From positions 1,612,001 to 1,676,000 of the forward strand of contig NZ_CP081864.1 of the NCBI RefSeq assembly GCF_019797845.1: a stretch of 64,000 nt of DNA. The letters are read 5' to 3'. The stretch is from Symbiopectobacterium purcellii (GTDB lineage Bacteria; Pseudomonadota; Gammaproteobacteria; Enterobacterales; Enterobacteriaceae). Position 1 is the stretch's first letter; the number at the start of each line of letters is the position of its first letter. Shown here piece by piece: positions 39,861 through 50,513 of this stretch. A program made the position numbers and the translations under genes. The notes beneath the pieces are model-generated. The model ran no database searches. It was not told the DNA's origin and saw only the letters and a list, made by a program, of their open reading frames with translations.

Positions 39861-41347
39861 AGCGTTGGGGTGCGGCGATGGCGCTCTGCGTTGTTGTCCG
39901 CACTTTCTACCCGATTGCGGCCAAGTTGTTTGGCGCGATACAGTGCAATATCGGCGCGATTGATAAAGGTGTCCAGATTCTCATTTTCGCGATACTGGGT
40001 GACGCCCACGCTGATGGTGATGTGGATTTTTTCTTTTTGGTATGACACTTCGGCGATTTCCACTGCCCGGCGCAGAATATCCGCCCGTTGCAGCGCATTC
40101 TCCAGCGTACAGTCATCCAGCAACACCACAAACTCCTCGCCGCCCCAACGACAGGCCTGATCGGAACTGCGGATCGCTTGAAGTAGAAGTTGTGCAATAT
40201 TTTGCAGCACCAAATCACCCACGCCGTGGCCATAGGCGTCATTAACCCGTTTAAAATGGTCGATATCCAGGATCAGGATTGACATGGGGTTACGATGAGT
40301 AAATCGCATGGCACGCAGACGTTTGAAAAAATAATCAAATGCCTGTCGATTCATCACGCCAGTCAGTTTATCCGTGGTAGCCATGCGTTCGAGGCGACGC
40401 TGGTAGCCGCCGATGGTCAACCACAGCAAAAACAGAAACAGCAGACTTGCCGCCAGGCTGACACCCAGATTTTTCATCAACGTAATCCACAGTCGATGCT
40501 CACTGGGGTGGCTACGTTGTTCGATCATCAAATACCAGTCAAATTCGGGAATCAGGCGCGTATTGAGAAATACCGGACCGTCGTCGTCATATTGATAGCT
40601 GCCGCCTGGATTGGTCAAAATGGCAGTGGCAAGAGGGGATAATTCCGGCTGCTGGTGGATGTTTAGCGCATGGCGAAAATCATCACCGTGTAGCACCACC
40701 TGGCCGCTCTTGTCGGTAAAATAGATGGTTCGACGATAACGCTCCTGATATTTTTCAATCAGATGTTTAACCTTTTCAACCGAAATCCCGACGCCAGCAA
40801 TACCGATAAAATTACCGTTGTAGTCTTTGACCTTGTGATTGATAAATATATCGAGGCGGTCGCGTTTTTCCGGATCGTGCCCCACGTCAATCAGATAAGG
40901 ATGCTCATCCGAAAGTTCGCGCGCCTGAAAATACCACTGATCTTCTTGAACGCTCTCAGACATGGTTTTTAAAATCCGCTGCGGATCGTAATAACGTTTG
41001 GTTTTGTCAGAAATAAAAAAGGAAAAAATGGTATCGAAGCGATTATCGATTTCACGCAGATAGCGGATCATGGCTTGCGGGTCGGATTCATTCTCCAACA
41101 CCCAGTCGCGCACGAAGGTATCGTGCGCCATCAGCGAGGAGATAAAAATAGGGCGTAGCAGGTCCTGCTGAATTTCTGAATAGACATTGTCACTGGTGAG
41201 CGGCAGGGTATTTTCTTTGATCTCCGCTTCTAGGGATTGTTGAGCCACTTTAAAGCTGGTCCAACTGATGATCAGAAATGCGGTCAGTAGCATGACAGTG
41301 AACAACATGGCTGCTCGTGTTTTATTTAACCATACAGCGCTTGTCAT
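39857..41347 (-). CDS. Diguanylate cyclase with periplasmic dCache-type sensor
   Basis: A 496-residue membrane protein that makes c-di-GMP from two GTP. The ATG at 41347 is taken (MTSAVWLNKT). The first transmembrane helix is at about residues 12-32 and a periplasmic sensor region of about 250 residues follows, with cache-like features (FDTIFSFFISD, YLIDVGHDPEKRDRLDIFI). The second helix (LGVSLAASLLFLFLLWL) is followed by the GGDEF domain (ATTDKLTGVMNRQAF). The active-site motif is GGEEF, and the product-inhibition I-site RSSD lies five residues before it, so the enzyme should be active and feedback-inhibited. The ligand is unknown. It is convergent with the AEC transporter gene. Confidence 0.9.
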   Translation of the reverse strand: MTSAVWLNKTRAAMLFTVMLLTAFLIISWTSFKVAQQSLEAEIKENTLPLTSDNVYSEIQQDLLRPIFISSLMAHDTFVRDWVLENESDPQAMIRYLREIDNRFDTIFSFFISDKTKRYYDPQRILKTMSESVQEDQWYFQARELSDEHPYLIDVGHDPEKRDRLDIFINHKVKDYNGNFIGIAGVGISVEKVKHLIEKYQERYRRTIYFTDKSGQVVLHGDDFRHALNIHQQPELSPLATAILTNPGGSYQYDDDGPVFLNTRLIPEFDWYLMIEQRSHPSEHRLWITLMKNLGVSLAASLLFLFLLWLTIGGYQRRLERMATTDKLTGVMNRQAFDYFFKRLRAMRFTHRNPMSILILDIDHFKRVNDAYGHGVGDLVLQNIAQLLLQAIRSSDQACRWGGEEFVVLLDDCTLENALQRADILRRAVEIAEVSYQKEKIHITISVGVTQYRENENLDTFINRADIALYRAKQLGRNRVESADNNAERHRRTPTL

Positions 41348-41646
41348 TAGATCTACACGCAAAGCTGTACCCTCATAGTGTTCTGTGCGGGAGTGAAGGA
41401 CGCCGCTGATTATGCATCAAGATGATAGATGCAGCTAACTGAAGTTAAGCAGTCGCCTGACAAAACGGCAAACAGGCGTGTCATTTCTCTTGCGCGTCCT
41501 CCAATGTTGCTCAAGCGAAAGTCGAAAGCCCATTCAATGTCATGTTTTGTAGACTAATGTCACCTTAGGCAAGAGGGGTTGAGTGAGCGATTTATCCTGT
41601 GGTTAAATCGAGGGTTATTTAGGCACGCCATACGGGAAAAACAAAT

Positions 41647-42546
41647 ATGCCGCCGATGCTGACAAGCCAACAGCAACCCGCCACGGCCTTGTTGTTGATT
41701 AATGAAAAATCAAGGAAGGGCGACTGCGCACGCAAAGAAGCGTTGGCTCAGCTGACGGCGCAGGGACTGCGAGTGATCGTTCCCAGCGCAGACCTAACGA
41801 TGACCTACAGCGAATTGATCGAGCACTATGCCGATCGCGTCGATAGTGTCATCGTTGGGGGCGGCGACGGCAGCCTGAACGCGGCCGCTTCGGGCTTGGT
41901 GGCTACAGGGTTGCCGCTGGGCGTGCTACCGCTGGGAACGGCCAATGATTTTGCTCGCACGCTGGATATCCCCTTCGACCTGAACCGCGCCATTGCGGTG
42001 ATCGTTGCTGGTCATCGTCGGCCTGTCGATTTAGGCAAGGTGAACGGTCATCTGTTCTTTAACGTATCCAGTATTGGTTTTTCTGCTGCTTTGGCGCGTG
42101 AGCTGACGGCTGAATCCAAAAAGCGCTGGGGAACGCTCGGCTATGCGCTGGCTGCCTGTAAGCTGTTGCGACAAAGTCGGCCATTTCGTGCGGAAATTGT
42201 TCATGAAGGCACGGCCGAGCGTGTCAGAACGGTGCAAATCTCGGTGGGTAACGGGCGTTTTTATGGCGGTGGTATGACAGTAGAAGAGCGCGCTGCGCCG
42301 GATGACGGGCTGCTTGATTTCTATAGCCTTGAAGTGACCCACTGGTGGCAGATGATTGCGCTGCTCCCGTTTTTACGTCGTGGCACTCAAGGGCGTTGGC
42401 GTCAGGTGCGGGCCTTCTCCACGACAGAACTGATACTTAACACTCGGCGACCGCACGATATCAACGCGGACGGTGAGCTGATTGGTCGCACACCGGCGCA
42501 CTTTACCATCGAACAAAAAGCCATTGAGGTGTTTGCTCCGCGCTGA
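41647..42546 (+). CDS. YegS/BmrU-family lipid kinase
   Basis: A 299-residue member of the diacylglycerol-kinase catalytic family, predicted to phosphorylate a lipid such as phosphatidylglycerol or diacylglycerol. Visible motifs are LLINEKSR near residue 18, the nucleotide-binding VGGGDGSLNAAASGL near 75, and LPLGTANDFARTL near 100, followed by a beta-rich C-terminal domain with SVGNGRFYGGGM and the acidic APDDGLLDFY. The start has only a weak ribosome site, and an in-frame ATG at 41656 is possible. It is a single-gene unit, with no neighbour that points to the substrate. Confidence 0.85.
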   Translation: MPPMLTSQQQPATALLLINEKSRKGDCARKEALAQLTAQGLRVIVPSADLTMTYSELIEHYADRVDSVIVGGGDGSLNAAASGLVATGLPLGVLPLGTANDFARTLDIPFDLNRAIAVIVAGHRRPVDLGKVNGHLFFNVSSIGFSAALARELTAESKKRWGTLGYALAACKLLRQSRPFRAEIVHEGTAERVRTVQISVGNGRFYGGGMTVEERAAPDDGLLDFYSLEVTHWWQMIALLPFLRRGTQGRWRQVRAFSTTELILNTRRPHDINADGELIGRTPAHFTIEQKAIEVFAPR

Positions 42547-42591
42547 TTCAGAGGCGTAACTACGCCCCTGAACGTCAGTGCGGTTTATTCC

Positions 42592-43191
42592 TTATTTGAA
42601 GACGCGGAAACGGGTTTCGTCATCAATATAGGTTTTCTCACCGGCGGGTTGCTCAATGGAGCCGAACGGTAACTGCGCCCGCAGTTTCCATTGTGCGGGT
42701 AAATTCCAGGCTTTTTTCACGTCGTCATCAATCAGCGGGTTGTAGTGCTGTAGTGATGCGCCGACGTTTTCTTGCGCCAAGGCGGTCCAGACGGCAAACT
42801 GCGCAATACCGGTGCTGTGTTCAGACCAAATAGGGAAGTTGTCAGCATAAAGCGCGAACTGCTTTTGCAAGGTCTCGACAACGTCGGTATCTTCAAAGAA
42901 CAGCACGGTTCCTGCGCCCGCTGCAAACGAGGCCAGTTTTTTTTCGGTAGGCTCAAAAGCGTCCGCGGGCACGATTTTTTGGAGCTGATGTTTGGTGATA
43001 TCCCACAGTTTCTTATGCTGTGTGCCGAACAGGATCACGACGCGAGAACTTTGTGAGTTGAAAGATGACGGGCTTTGTTTCACTGCCGTAGTGACGATTT
43101 CGGTAATTTTTTCTTCAGAAATCGGCAAATGTGAACCGATAGCATAGATGGAACGGCGAACCTTGATAGCCTGCAAAAATGCGTTGCTCAT
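42592..43191 (-). CDS. Nitroreductase-family protein (Frm2/HBN1-like)
   Basis: A 199-residue FMN-dependent oxidoreductase. The N-terminal RRSIYAI pattern and AVKQSPSSFNSQSSRVVIL match the nitroreductase FMN-binding region, and the middle has VLFFEDTDVV. The C-terminal KWKLRAQLPFGSIEQPAGEKTY fits the small fungal-type branch, proteins linked to lipid signalling or nitro-compound reduction. Physiological substrate is unknown. It is convergent with the lipid kinase gene. Confidence 0.85.
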   Translation of the reverse strand: MSNAFLQAIKVRRSIYAIGSHLPISEEKITEIVTTAVKQSPSSFNSQSSRVVILFGTQHKKLWDITKHQLQKIVPADAFEPTEKKLASFAAGAGTVLFFEDTDVVETLQKQFALYADNFPIWSEHSTGIAQFAVWTALAQENVGASLQHYNPLIDDDVKKAWNLPAQWKLRAQLPFGSIEQPAGEKTYIDDETRFRVFK

Positions 43192-43256
43192 GCGTTATTC
43201 CCCTCTAATCATTCCTCATCAGGATGTTATTTTGCAACCTTGGCGCAAAATATCCA

Positions 43257-43453
43257 TACCCTAAATAATTCGCGTTGCAGGAAGGCGGCAAGTGAATGAC
43301 AAATCTGTCTGGAACAGATTTGAACAGCGCTTGCGCTGGCCCGTAGGGTGAATCTCAGGGATGAGATTCATCAATCCCGATGAGCTTACTTACGTAAGTG
43401 ATTCGGGTGAGTGAGCGCAGCCAACGCATCTGCAACGTGAAGTATGACGGGTA
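43257..43453. repeat. Dispersed enterobacterial palindromic repeat, about 197 bases
   Basis: It begins TACCCTAAATAATTCG and ends GTGAAGTATGACGGGTA. The two ends are imperfect inverted repeats (TACCC..CGTTGCAG against CTGCAACG..GGGTA). The inside has further hairpins (ATCCCGATGAGC region, GGATGAGATTCATC). It has no coding frame and resembles the palindromic intergenic repeats seen in several copies in Serratia-, Pectobacterium- and Yersinia-type genomes. A 15-base piece of its right end recurs at 11311. It fills most of the gap between the nitroreductase and moeB genes. Confidence 0.7.
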
Positions 43454-43575
43454 GATGATACTCTGGCACCCTTGGGTTACAGCTTCAAGTCTGATAACTC
43501 AATACCATAGAAGAATAGCTGCTAAGCAAAAATGTGCTTAACCGATGAGGGGGAACCCGCGCTACTGCAGCCCGA

Positions 43576-44358
43576 TCAGTGCCCGCACACCTCGCAGTGT
43601 GGACTTTTGGGTAGCGTTATCGTGCGAAATTGAGTGGTCATGGCGTCATACAACACCAGCCGACCGACTGCCGGTTCGCCAAAATGCGCCAGCAGTTTGA
43701 TCGCTTCCATCGCCTGCAAGGCACCAATGATACCGACCAGCGGGGACATCACCCCGGCTTCGGCGCAGGTGAGCACGTTTTCACCAAACAGTCGGCTTAG
43801 GCAGCGGTAGCAAGGTTCTTGTTCACCGTAGGTAAACACGCTGATCTGGCCTTCCATGCGAATGGCGGCACCAGAAACCAGCGGCGTTTTGCTGTGAAAA
43901 CAAAAGCGGTTGAGGCGATCGCGTATCGCCACATTATCGGTGCAATCCAGCACCACCTGATGGCGCGTTACCAGCGCCTGTAAGGCCTCGTCCGCCAGAT
44001 CGTCATTAATGCATTCCAGCACAATATGGGGATTAATCGCGGCCAGTTCTGTCGCGGCAGAGGTGACCTTTGCCATATTAATACGTGCATCACGGTGCAA
44101 AATCTGGCGTTGCAGGTTGGAAAGCGCAACGGTGTCAAAATCCAGTAACGTCAACTGCCCTGTACCCGCCGCCGCCAGGTACTGCGCTGCGGCACACCCC
44201 AGGCCGCCCAGTCCCACCACCAGCACGCTGGCCGCTTTCAGCGCTTCCTGCCCGTCAAAATCGAAGCCTTTCAGCATGATCTGGCGGTTGTAGCGCAGCA
44301 TTTCGCTGTGGCTTAGTGCATCCTCACACTCTGGTGCTTCAGGGACGGTAGTTGACAT
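43576..44358 (-). CDS. moeB: MoeB, molybdopterin-synthase adenylyltransferase
   Basis: A 260-residue E1-like enzyme that adenylates the C-terminal Gly of MoaD so that sulfur can be loaded for molybdopterin synthesis. The nucleotide-binding VVGLGGLGCAAAQYLAAAG is near residue 38; LDFDTVALSNLQRQ and LDCTDNVAIRDRLN follow. The structural zinc is held by CYRC and CEVC pairs. ATG 44358 is preferred over the GTG at 44362-44364 because GGGAG lies eight bases before it. It directly follows moeA, as in E. coli, and the genes are translationally coupled. Confidence 0.93.
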   Translation of the reverse strand: MSTTVPEAPECEDALSHSEMLRYNRQIMLKGFDFDGQEALKAASVLVVGLGGLGCAAAQYLAAAGTGQLTLLDFDTVALSNLQRQILHRDARINMAKVTSAATELAAINPHIVLECINDDLADEALQALVTRHQVVLDCTDNVAIRDRLNRFCFHSKTPLVSGAAIRMEGQISVFTYGEQEPCYRCLSRLFGENVLTCAEAGVMSPLVGIIGALQAMEAIKLLAHFGEPAVGRLVLYDAMTTQFRTITLPKSPHCEVCGH

Positions 44359-44360
44359 AC

Positions 44361-45599
44361 TCACTCTCCCAGCAGTGCGTTGAAGGGTTCGATTTCAACC
44401 CACTCTCCGGCGGCGACCGCACCGCGCTCGGCTTCCAATACGATAAAGCAGTTACCCAGGCTAAATGAGCTGAAAATGTGCGAACCCTGATGGCCTGTGG
44501 CCCTGACTTCCAACTCTCCGAGATCATTTCGGCTAACAATACCGCGTTGAAAATCGAGGCGGCCGGGGGTTTTCTTCAACGCCGAGGCCGCTTTCACCCG
44601 CTGGCGCGGCGGGAAGTGCCACTGGCTGTGGCCGGAAAGCCGCGCGATGAGCGGTTGCACCAATTGGTAGAAGGTGACGGCAGCAGAGACCGGATTACCG
44701 GGCAGGCCGCAGAACCAGGCCTGACGCAGTTTGCCAAAGGCGAACGGCTTGCCGGGCTTGATAGCCAACTTCCAGAAATGGATGTTACCCAAATCGTCCA
44801 GAATCTGTTTGGTGTAATCGGCTTCTCCCACTGAAACGCCACCGCTGCTGATGACCAAATCGGCCTCGCTGTCGGCGCGTTGAAACGCGTCGCGCAGGGC
44901 TGCCGGATCGTCGCGGATAATGCCGAGATCGAGAATATCGCAGCCCAGTTTTTCCAGCATCAGGCGCACGGCAAAACGGTTGGTGTCGTAAATTTGCCCT
45001 GCCTGTAATGGCTGACCGATACGCTGTAACTCATCGCCGGTAGAAAATAGCGCCACGCGCAGGCGACGCATTACGGTGACCTCAGCCACACCCAGCGATG
45101 CCAGCAGCGGCAAACGGGCTGCCCCCAATGCGCAGCCCGCTGCCAGGACGCGCGCGCCGCGCTGAATGTCTTCGCCTGCCAGACGGATATTTTGTCCCGC
45201 CTTCGCCGGGTGCGTGAAGCGTACGCCGTTAGCCTCAGCTTCGGCGTATTCCTGCATGATAACCGCCTCTGTCCCCGGCGGAACCGGTGCACCGGTCATG
45301 ATGCGGATACAACTTCCTGTGGGCCAGTCACCCACAAACGGATTACCGGCAAACGCTTTCCCCGCCACGGGCAGCAGTGTATCACCCTGTGCCAGATCGG
45401 CCATGCGCACGGCATAGCCATCCATCGCGGCATTGGCAAAGGCGGGCACGTCAAGAGGGGAGGTAATGTCGGTGGCGGTGATGCGGCCCGCAGCCTGCTC
45501 AAGCGCGACGGTTTCGGTCTGCGCCAGCGGTGAAACCAGCGCCAGCATACGTTGCAGCGCTTGCTCAAGCGCGAGTAAACCTGAAGTAAATGCTTCCAT
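44361..45599 (-). CDS. moeA: MoeA, molybdopterin molybdenumtransferase
   Basis: A 412-residue enzyme that inserts molybdate into adenylylated molybdopterin. It shows [13 protein letters not shown] near residue 55, [21 protein letters not shown], the catalytic-domain [17 protein letters not shown] and [13 protein letters not shown]. The start at 45599 (MEAFTSGL) has GGAG upstream and fits the family; the frame extends a few codons upstream without support. It leads the moeAB operon. In E. coli iaaA lies between moeA and gsiA; here that gene is absent and gsiA lies divergently beside moeA. Confidence 0.93.
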   Translation of the reverse strand: MEAFTSGLLALEQALQRMLALVSPLAQTETVALEQAAGRITATDITSPLDVPAFANAAMDGYAVRMADLAQGDTLLPVAGKAFAGNPFVGDWPTGSCIRIMTGAPVPPGTEAVIMQEYAEAEANGVRFTHPAKAGQNIRLAGEDIQRGARVLAAGCALGAARLPLLASLGVAEVTVMRRLRVALFSTGDELQRIGQPLQAGQIYDTNRFAVRLMLEKLGCDILDLGIIRDDPAALRDAFQRADSEADLVISSGGVSVGEADYTKQILDDLGNIHFWKLAIKPGKPFAFGKLRQAWFCGLPGNPVSAAVTFYQLVQPLIARLSGHSQWHFPPRQRVKAASALKKTPGRLDFQRGIVSRNDLGELEVRATGHQGSHIFSSFSLGNCFIVLEAERGAVAAGEWVEIEPFNALLGE

Positions 45600-45951
45600 G
45601 ATGACTCCATTCGCCGACATCTTTGCGTCGGGAGGTCGGGCAAAACGCGATACAGTGCACTGGGATTACGCCAGCAAAGTGATCGCTATTATGTCAGAGA
45701 ACACTCTGCGGGTGAACGTGACAACGTCAAGGTTATGGCAGGAAAGTGCACCATCAGGGAGTAACACGCTTTAATACTGAACAGGTATAGACGGAATGAT
45801 TATGTGCTGTAACGCAATGTTATAAGAGACATATTTTATTCATTGCACGGCAGTTTTATGCTAAACCTCCCTCAGTGTGCTAAATAAAACTAAAACCGTT
45901 TTTCATACGGACTGGTTCCGCTGCACGTTAAAACAAGGAGAGACATCGTTC

Positions 45952-47862
45952 ATGATATCCCATGCGCCCGTGCGTGAAGCGACTGATACTACACTGATTC
46001 TGCCCGAACAGCAGATTCTGTCAGTGCGGTCACTCGGCGTGCGTTTTCACGCGCAGCGGGAGCCGGTATCGGTGATCCACGATCTCTCGTTAACGGTGGC
46101 TCGCGGTGAGACGTTGGCGATCGTTGGTGAATCCGGTTCTGGTAAATCGGTCACGGCGTTAGCGATCATGCGTTTGATCGAGCAGGCGGGGGGCAATATT
46201 CATCACGGTGAGATTCTGTTTCGCCGTCGTAATGGCCATATTCTGGATGTCACAACCGCCAGCCAGCGTGAGATGCGTCGTTTACGCGGTGCGGACATGG
46301 CGATGGTATTTCAAGAGCCAATGACCTCGCTTAACCCGGTGTTTCCGGTGGGGGAGCAAATTGCTGAGTCCATTCGCTTGCATCAGGGCATGTCTGCGCG
46401 AGACGCGAAGGCAGAGGCGTTGCGCATGCTCGATCTGGTAAGAATCCCGGAGGCGAAAAGTGTGCTGGGCCGTTATCCGCACCAGCTTTCCGGCGGCATG
46501 CGCCAGCGTATCATGATCGCCATGGCACTCTCCTGCAAACCGACCTTGCTGATAGCCGATGAACCGACCACCGCGCTCGACGTCACTATTCAGGCACAAA
46601 TCTTACAACTGATTCAGCTATTGCAGCGTGAAATGGCGATGGCCGTGATTTTCATCACCCATGATATGGGCGTGGTAGCGGAAGTGGCCGATCGCGTGCT
46701 GGTGATGAATAACGGGCACTGTGTCGAAACCGCCGGCGTGAGCGAGATATTTGCCACGCCGCAGCATGTGTATACCCGTGCATTGCTGGCGGCAGTACCG
46801 ACGTTAGGCGAGATGCGCGGGCGTAGCGAACCGGCACCGTTCTCACTGCATCTCAGCGATGCCCCTGGGCAGGTAATGGTCCCGCAAGCCTCGGCCAGCC
46901 GGATACCGGCAAGTCGACCCGAACCATTGACACCCGTGTTGCACGTGCGTGATCTGGTCACGCGATTTCCGCTGCGCCGGGGAATACTCAACCGCGTTAC
47001 CCATCAGGTACATGCGGTGGAGCACATCAGTTTCGATCTTTACCCCGGCGAAACGCTGTCGCTGGTCGGGGAGTCTGGCTGTGGAAAATCGACCGCAGCG
47101 CGCGCTTTGTTGCAACTGGTGCCGAGCCAGCGCGGCACGATCACCTTTGCCGATGAGCGCATTGAAGGTCTGGGCAGCGAGGCGCTGCACCGGATACGCC
47201 GCAATATTCAACTGATTTTTCAGGACCCGTATGCCTCGCTGGACCCACGTCTGACGGTGGGGTTCTCGATCATGGAGCCGCTGTTGGTCCACAAGGTGAT
47301 GGATAAACAGGCCGCTGAAGTGCGGGTGGCGCAACTGCTCAAGCGGGTGGGGCTGCTGCCAGAGCATGCCGGACGCTATCCGCATGAGTTTTCTGGTGGG
47401 CAGCGGCAGCGCATCTGCATTGCGCGTGCACTGGCGCTAAACCCCAAAGTGGTGATCGCTGATGAGGCGGTGTCAGCGCTAGATGTCTCGATCCGGGCAC
47501 AAATCGTCAACCTGATGATGGAATTGCAGCAGGAATACGGTATCGCATTCCTGTTTATTTCTCACGATATGGCGGTAGTCGAGCGTATTAGTCACCGCGT
47601 TGCTGTGATGTATTTGGGGCAGATTGTGGAAATCGGCCCGCGTCAGGCGGTGTTTGAGAATCCTCAACATCCTTATACCCGTAAACTGATGGCAGCAGTA
47701 CCGATCGCCGATCCGGGCCGCCGCCATCACCGCCATGCACTGCTGGCGGATGATATACCCAGCCCTGTTCGGGCGCTGGGCGATGAACCAACGATCGCAC
47801 CGCTGATCGAGGTGGGTGAACGGCACTATGTGGCCCACCATACGATTGCGGGCGCTTATTGA
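45952..47862 (+). CDS. gsiA: GsiA, glutathione ABC transporter ATP-binding protein
   Basis: A 636-residue protein with two ABC ATPase domains in tandem, as in E. coli GsiA, which powers glutathione import. The first has GESGSGKS and LSGGMRQR with [10 protein letters not shown]. The second has GESGCGKST and FSGGQRQR with [10 protein letters not shown]. Oligopeptide-transporter-type C-terminal segments ([12 protein letters not shown] and [12 protein letters not shown]) follow each. The ATG at 45952 has AAGGAGA ten bases before it; an upstream in-frame ATG at 45877 is not supported. It is the first gene of gsiABCD and is intact, unlike gsiB. Confidence 0.95.
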   Translation: MISHAPVREATDTTLILPEQQILSVRSLGVRFHAQREPVSVIHDLSLTVARGETLAIVGESGSGKSVTALAIMRLIEQAGGNIHHGEILFRRRNGHILDVTTASQREMRRLRGADMAMVFQEPMTSLNPVFPVGEQIAESIRLHQGMSARDAKAEALRMLDLVRIPEAKSVLGRYPHQLSGGMRQRIMIAMALSCKPTLLIADEPTTALDVTIQAQILQLIQLLQREMAMAVIFITHDMGVVAEVADRVLVMNNGHCVETAGVSEIFATPQHVYTRALLAAVPTLGEMRGRSEPAPFSLHLSDAPGQVMVPQASASRIPASRPEPLTPVLHVRDLVTRFPLRRGILNRVTHQVHAVEHISFDLYPGETLSLVGESGCGKSTAARALLQLVPSQRGTITFADERIEGLGSEALHRIRRNIQLIFQDPYASLDPRLTVGFSIMEPLLVHKVMDKQAAEVRVAQLLKRVGLLPEHAGRYPHEFSGGQRQRICIARALALNPKVVIADEAVSALDVSIRAQIVNLMMELQQEYGIAFLFISHDMAVVERISHRVAVMYLGQIVEIGPRQAVFENPQHPYTRKLMAAVPIADPGRRHHRHALLADDIPSPVRALGDEPTIAPLIEVGERHYVAHHTIAGAY

Positions 47863-47889
47863 CAGAGGATACAGGGAGATACGATCACA

Positions 47890-49449
47890 ATGACACTTTT
47901 GACTCGCGTTAATCTGCTCACAGCCAAACGTGCGGGGGCGCTGGCAGTGGCGGCAGCCTTGATGGCGTCTGCACCGGCCTGGGCGGCGAAAGATGCTGTA
48001 ATTGCTGTGGCATCCAACTTCACCACGCTCGATCCCTACGATGCCAACGACACCCTGTCACAAACGGTGGCAAAATCGTTCTATCAGGGGCTGTTTGGCT
48101 TCGATAAGGACATGAAGTTAGTCAACGTGCTGGCCGAAAGCTATCAGGTCAGCGACGACAACCTGACCTATACCATCAAACTGCATACCGGTGTGAAATT
48201 TCATGACGGCACCGATTTCAATGCACAGGCGGTGAAGGTGAACCTCGATCGCGCCAGCAATCCGGAAAATCGCCTGAAACGTTATAACCTGTTCAAGGTG
48301 ATTGCCACTACAGAAGTGGTGGATCCGCAGACGGTAAAAATCGTGCTGAAACAGCCGTTCTCGGCTTTTATCAACAACCTGGCACACCCTGCTGCGGTGA
48401 TTATTTCACCTGCCGCATTGCAACAATACGGTAAGGATATTGGTTTTCATCCGGTGGGTACTGGCCCTTACAAGTTTGTCACCTGGAACCAGACGGACTA
48501 TGTGAAAGTGGAGAAATTCTCCGGTTATTGGCGTGCCGGGCTACCCAAACTCGACAGTATTACCTGACGTCCAGTCGTGGATAACAACACCCGCGCCTCG
48601 CTGCTCCAGACCGGCGAAGCACAGTTTGCGTTCCCGGTGCCGTTTGAGCAGGCCAAGGTGCTGGAGAAAAATGATCAACTGGCGGTGGTGACATCGCCTT
48701 CTATTTTGCACCGTTATATCAGCTTCAATGTCACTCAAAAGCCGTTTGACAATATCAAGGTGCGGCAGGCGATTAACTATGCCATCAACAAAGAGGCGTT
48801 AATCAAGGTGGCATTCTCCGGTTACGCGGTGCCGTCACAGGGACCGTTGCCAAAGAGCATCGATTTTGCCCAGCAGTATCAACCGTGGCCTTACGATCCG
48901 GCAAAAGCGCGCGAACTGTTGAAAGAAGCGGGCTACCCGGATGGATTCACCACCACACTGTGGGCATCGCATAACCACAGTACGGCGCAGAAAGTACTGC
49001 AATTCACCCAGCAGCAGTTGGCGCAGGTGGGGATTAAAGTGCAGGTGACGGCGATGGATGCCGGGCAGCGTGCCGCCGAAGTAGAAGGTAAGGGCGTGAA
49101 GGAGACTGGCGTGCGTCTGTTCTACACCGGCTGGTCCGCCTCAACCGGGGAAGCTGATTGGGCGCTGACGCCGTTGTTTGCCACGGCGTCTTGGCCACCG
49201 GCGCTGTTTAATACGGCGTTTTACAGCAGTGAGCAGGTGGATGCCGATCTGGCGAATGCGTTGAAGACTACCGATCGTGCGCAGAAGGAAAAACTGTATA
49301 AAGACGCGCAGGACAAAATCTGGGCGGATGCCCCTTGGGCGTTTTTGGTGACGGAACAGCTGGTTTCAGCTAACAGCAAGAAACTGAGTGGGTTCTATGT
49401 GATGCCTGATACCGCATTCAGTTTTGATGAGGCTGATTTGGCGCAATAA
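47890..49449 (+). pseudogene. gsiB: GsiB, glutathione-binding protein, split by an in-frame TGA
   Basis: Periplasmic solute-binding protein of the glutathione importer. The signal peptide ([19 protein letters not shown]) and the SBP family-5 body are typical ([33 protein letters not shown]). At 48565-48567 a TGA stands in [21 protein letters not shown], where the family has Trp (TWRPVVDN), so a single TGG to TGA change explains it. The same frame runs on unbroken to 49449. The first part would yield a truncated binding protein. If real, glutathione uptake through this system should be lost although gsiA, gsiC and gsiD are intact. Confidence 0.92.
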
Positions 49450-49462
49450 GTGGCGCTGGGTT

Positions 49463-49493
49463 TTCTCAGCCGCGTAATAGACGCGGCTGAGAA
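49463..49493 (+). promoter_or_regulatory. Strong hairpin between gsiB and gsiC
   Basis: A perfect 13-base stem TTCTCAGCCGCGT/ACGCGGCTGAGAA with a 5-base loop and no following T run. In binding-protein transporter operons such intercistronic hairpins protect the upstream message and keep binding protein more abundant than permease. That role is inferred. Confidence 0.65.
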
Positions 49494-49583
49494 CCTGGTC
49501 GTTTCCGTGTTGCCGTCGCGCGAGGAACCAGGCGCGGCGAACGCTATGCCAGACAATGAAACAAGAAGGATAATCATGTTGTT

Positions 49584-50504
49584 ATGCTGAATTATTTCCT
49601 CAAACGACTGCTGGACATGATCCCCACCTTGCTGATTGTGCTGGTTGTGGTGTTTATGTTTGTGCACCTGCTGCCGGGCGATCCTGCTCGCCTGATGGCA
49701 GGGCGTGAGGCTGATGCCGCCGTGATTGCCATGGTCCGGCAGGATTTGGGTCTGGATAGACCGCTCTACGCGCAATTCTGGCGCTTTTTCACCCATGTGT
49801 TACACGGGGATCTGGGCACCTCAATGGCCTCTAAACGTCCGGTCACCAATGAGATTGCCATCCGCTTTTTGCCGACGCTTTGGCTCACTTTAACCAGCAT
49901 GGTGTGGGCGGTTATCTTCGGAATGAGCATCGGGATGATTTCCGCTATCTGGCGCAATCGCTGGCCGGATCGGCTGGGGATGACGCTTGCGGTATCTGGC
50001 CTGTCATTTCCATCGTTTGCGTTGGGAATGCTGTTGATGCAAGTGTTTTCCGTTGAGCTCGGTTGGTTACCTACCGTCGGTGCGGAGAGCTGGCGTCACT
50101 ATATTTTGCCCTCAATCACCCTGGGCGCTGCCGTTGCCGCCGTGATGGCGCGTTTCACGCGCGCCTCCTTTGCCGATGTGCTGCAGGAAGATTACATGCG
50201 CACCGCACGCGCCAAAGGGGTCCGCGAATTTTTGGTCATCACCAAACATGGTCTGCGCAATGCGTTGATCCCGGTAGTGACGATGATGGGCCTTCAGTTT
50301 GGTTTTTTGCTGGGCGGGTCTATCGTGGTGGAAAAAGTGTTTAACTGGCCGGGGTTAGGGCGCTTGTTGGTGGACGCGGTGGAGATGCGCGATTACCCCG
50401 TGATTCAGGGATTGGTGCTGTTGTTCTCACTGGAGTTTATTATCATTAACCTGCTGGTGGATGTGCTTTATGCGGCAATCAACCCGTCAATTCGCTATCG
50501 ATAA
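49584..50504 (+). CDS. gsiC: GsiC, glutathione transporter permease
   Basis: A 306-residue inner-membrane permease of the DppB/OppB type starting [19 protein letters not shown]. It has six predicted helices, the [15 protein letters not shown] segment in the first periplasmic loop and the ABC-coupling EAA loop ([24 protein letters not shown]). A short ATG frame at 49576 (MLLC) ends inside the start of gsiC, with AAGGA before it; it could couple translation. The gene is intact and separated from gsiB by a hairpin spacer. Confidence 0.93.
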   Translation: MLNYFLKRLLDMIPTLLIVLVVVFMFVHLLPGDPARLMAGREADAAVIAMVRQDLGLDRPLYAQFWRFFTHVLHGDLGTSMASKRPVTNEIAIRFLPTLWLTLTSMVWAVIFGMSIGMISAIWRNRWPDRLGMTLAVSGLSFPSFALGMLLMQVFSVELGWLPTVGAESWRHYILPSITLGAAVAAVMARFTRASFADVLQEDYMRTARAKGVREFLVITKHGLRNALIPVVTMMGLQFGFLLGGSIVVEKVFNWPGLGRLLVDAVEMRDYPVIQGLVLLFSLEFIIINLLVDVLYAAINPSIRYR

Positions 50505-50513
50505 GGAACCGCG

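Noticed and set aside
1..49449. Stop-codon recoding or readthrough as explanation for the in-frame stops
   Set aside because: Both TAA and TGA occur, no SECIS-like or readthrough context is seen, and normal genes use the same stops at their ends.
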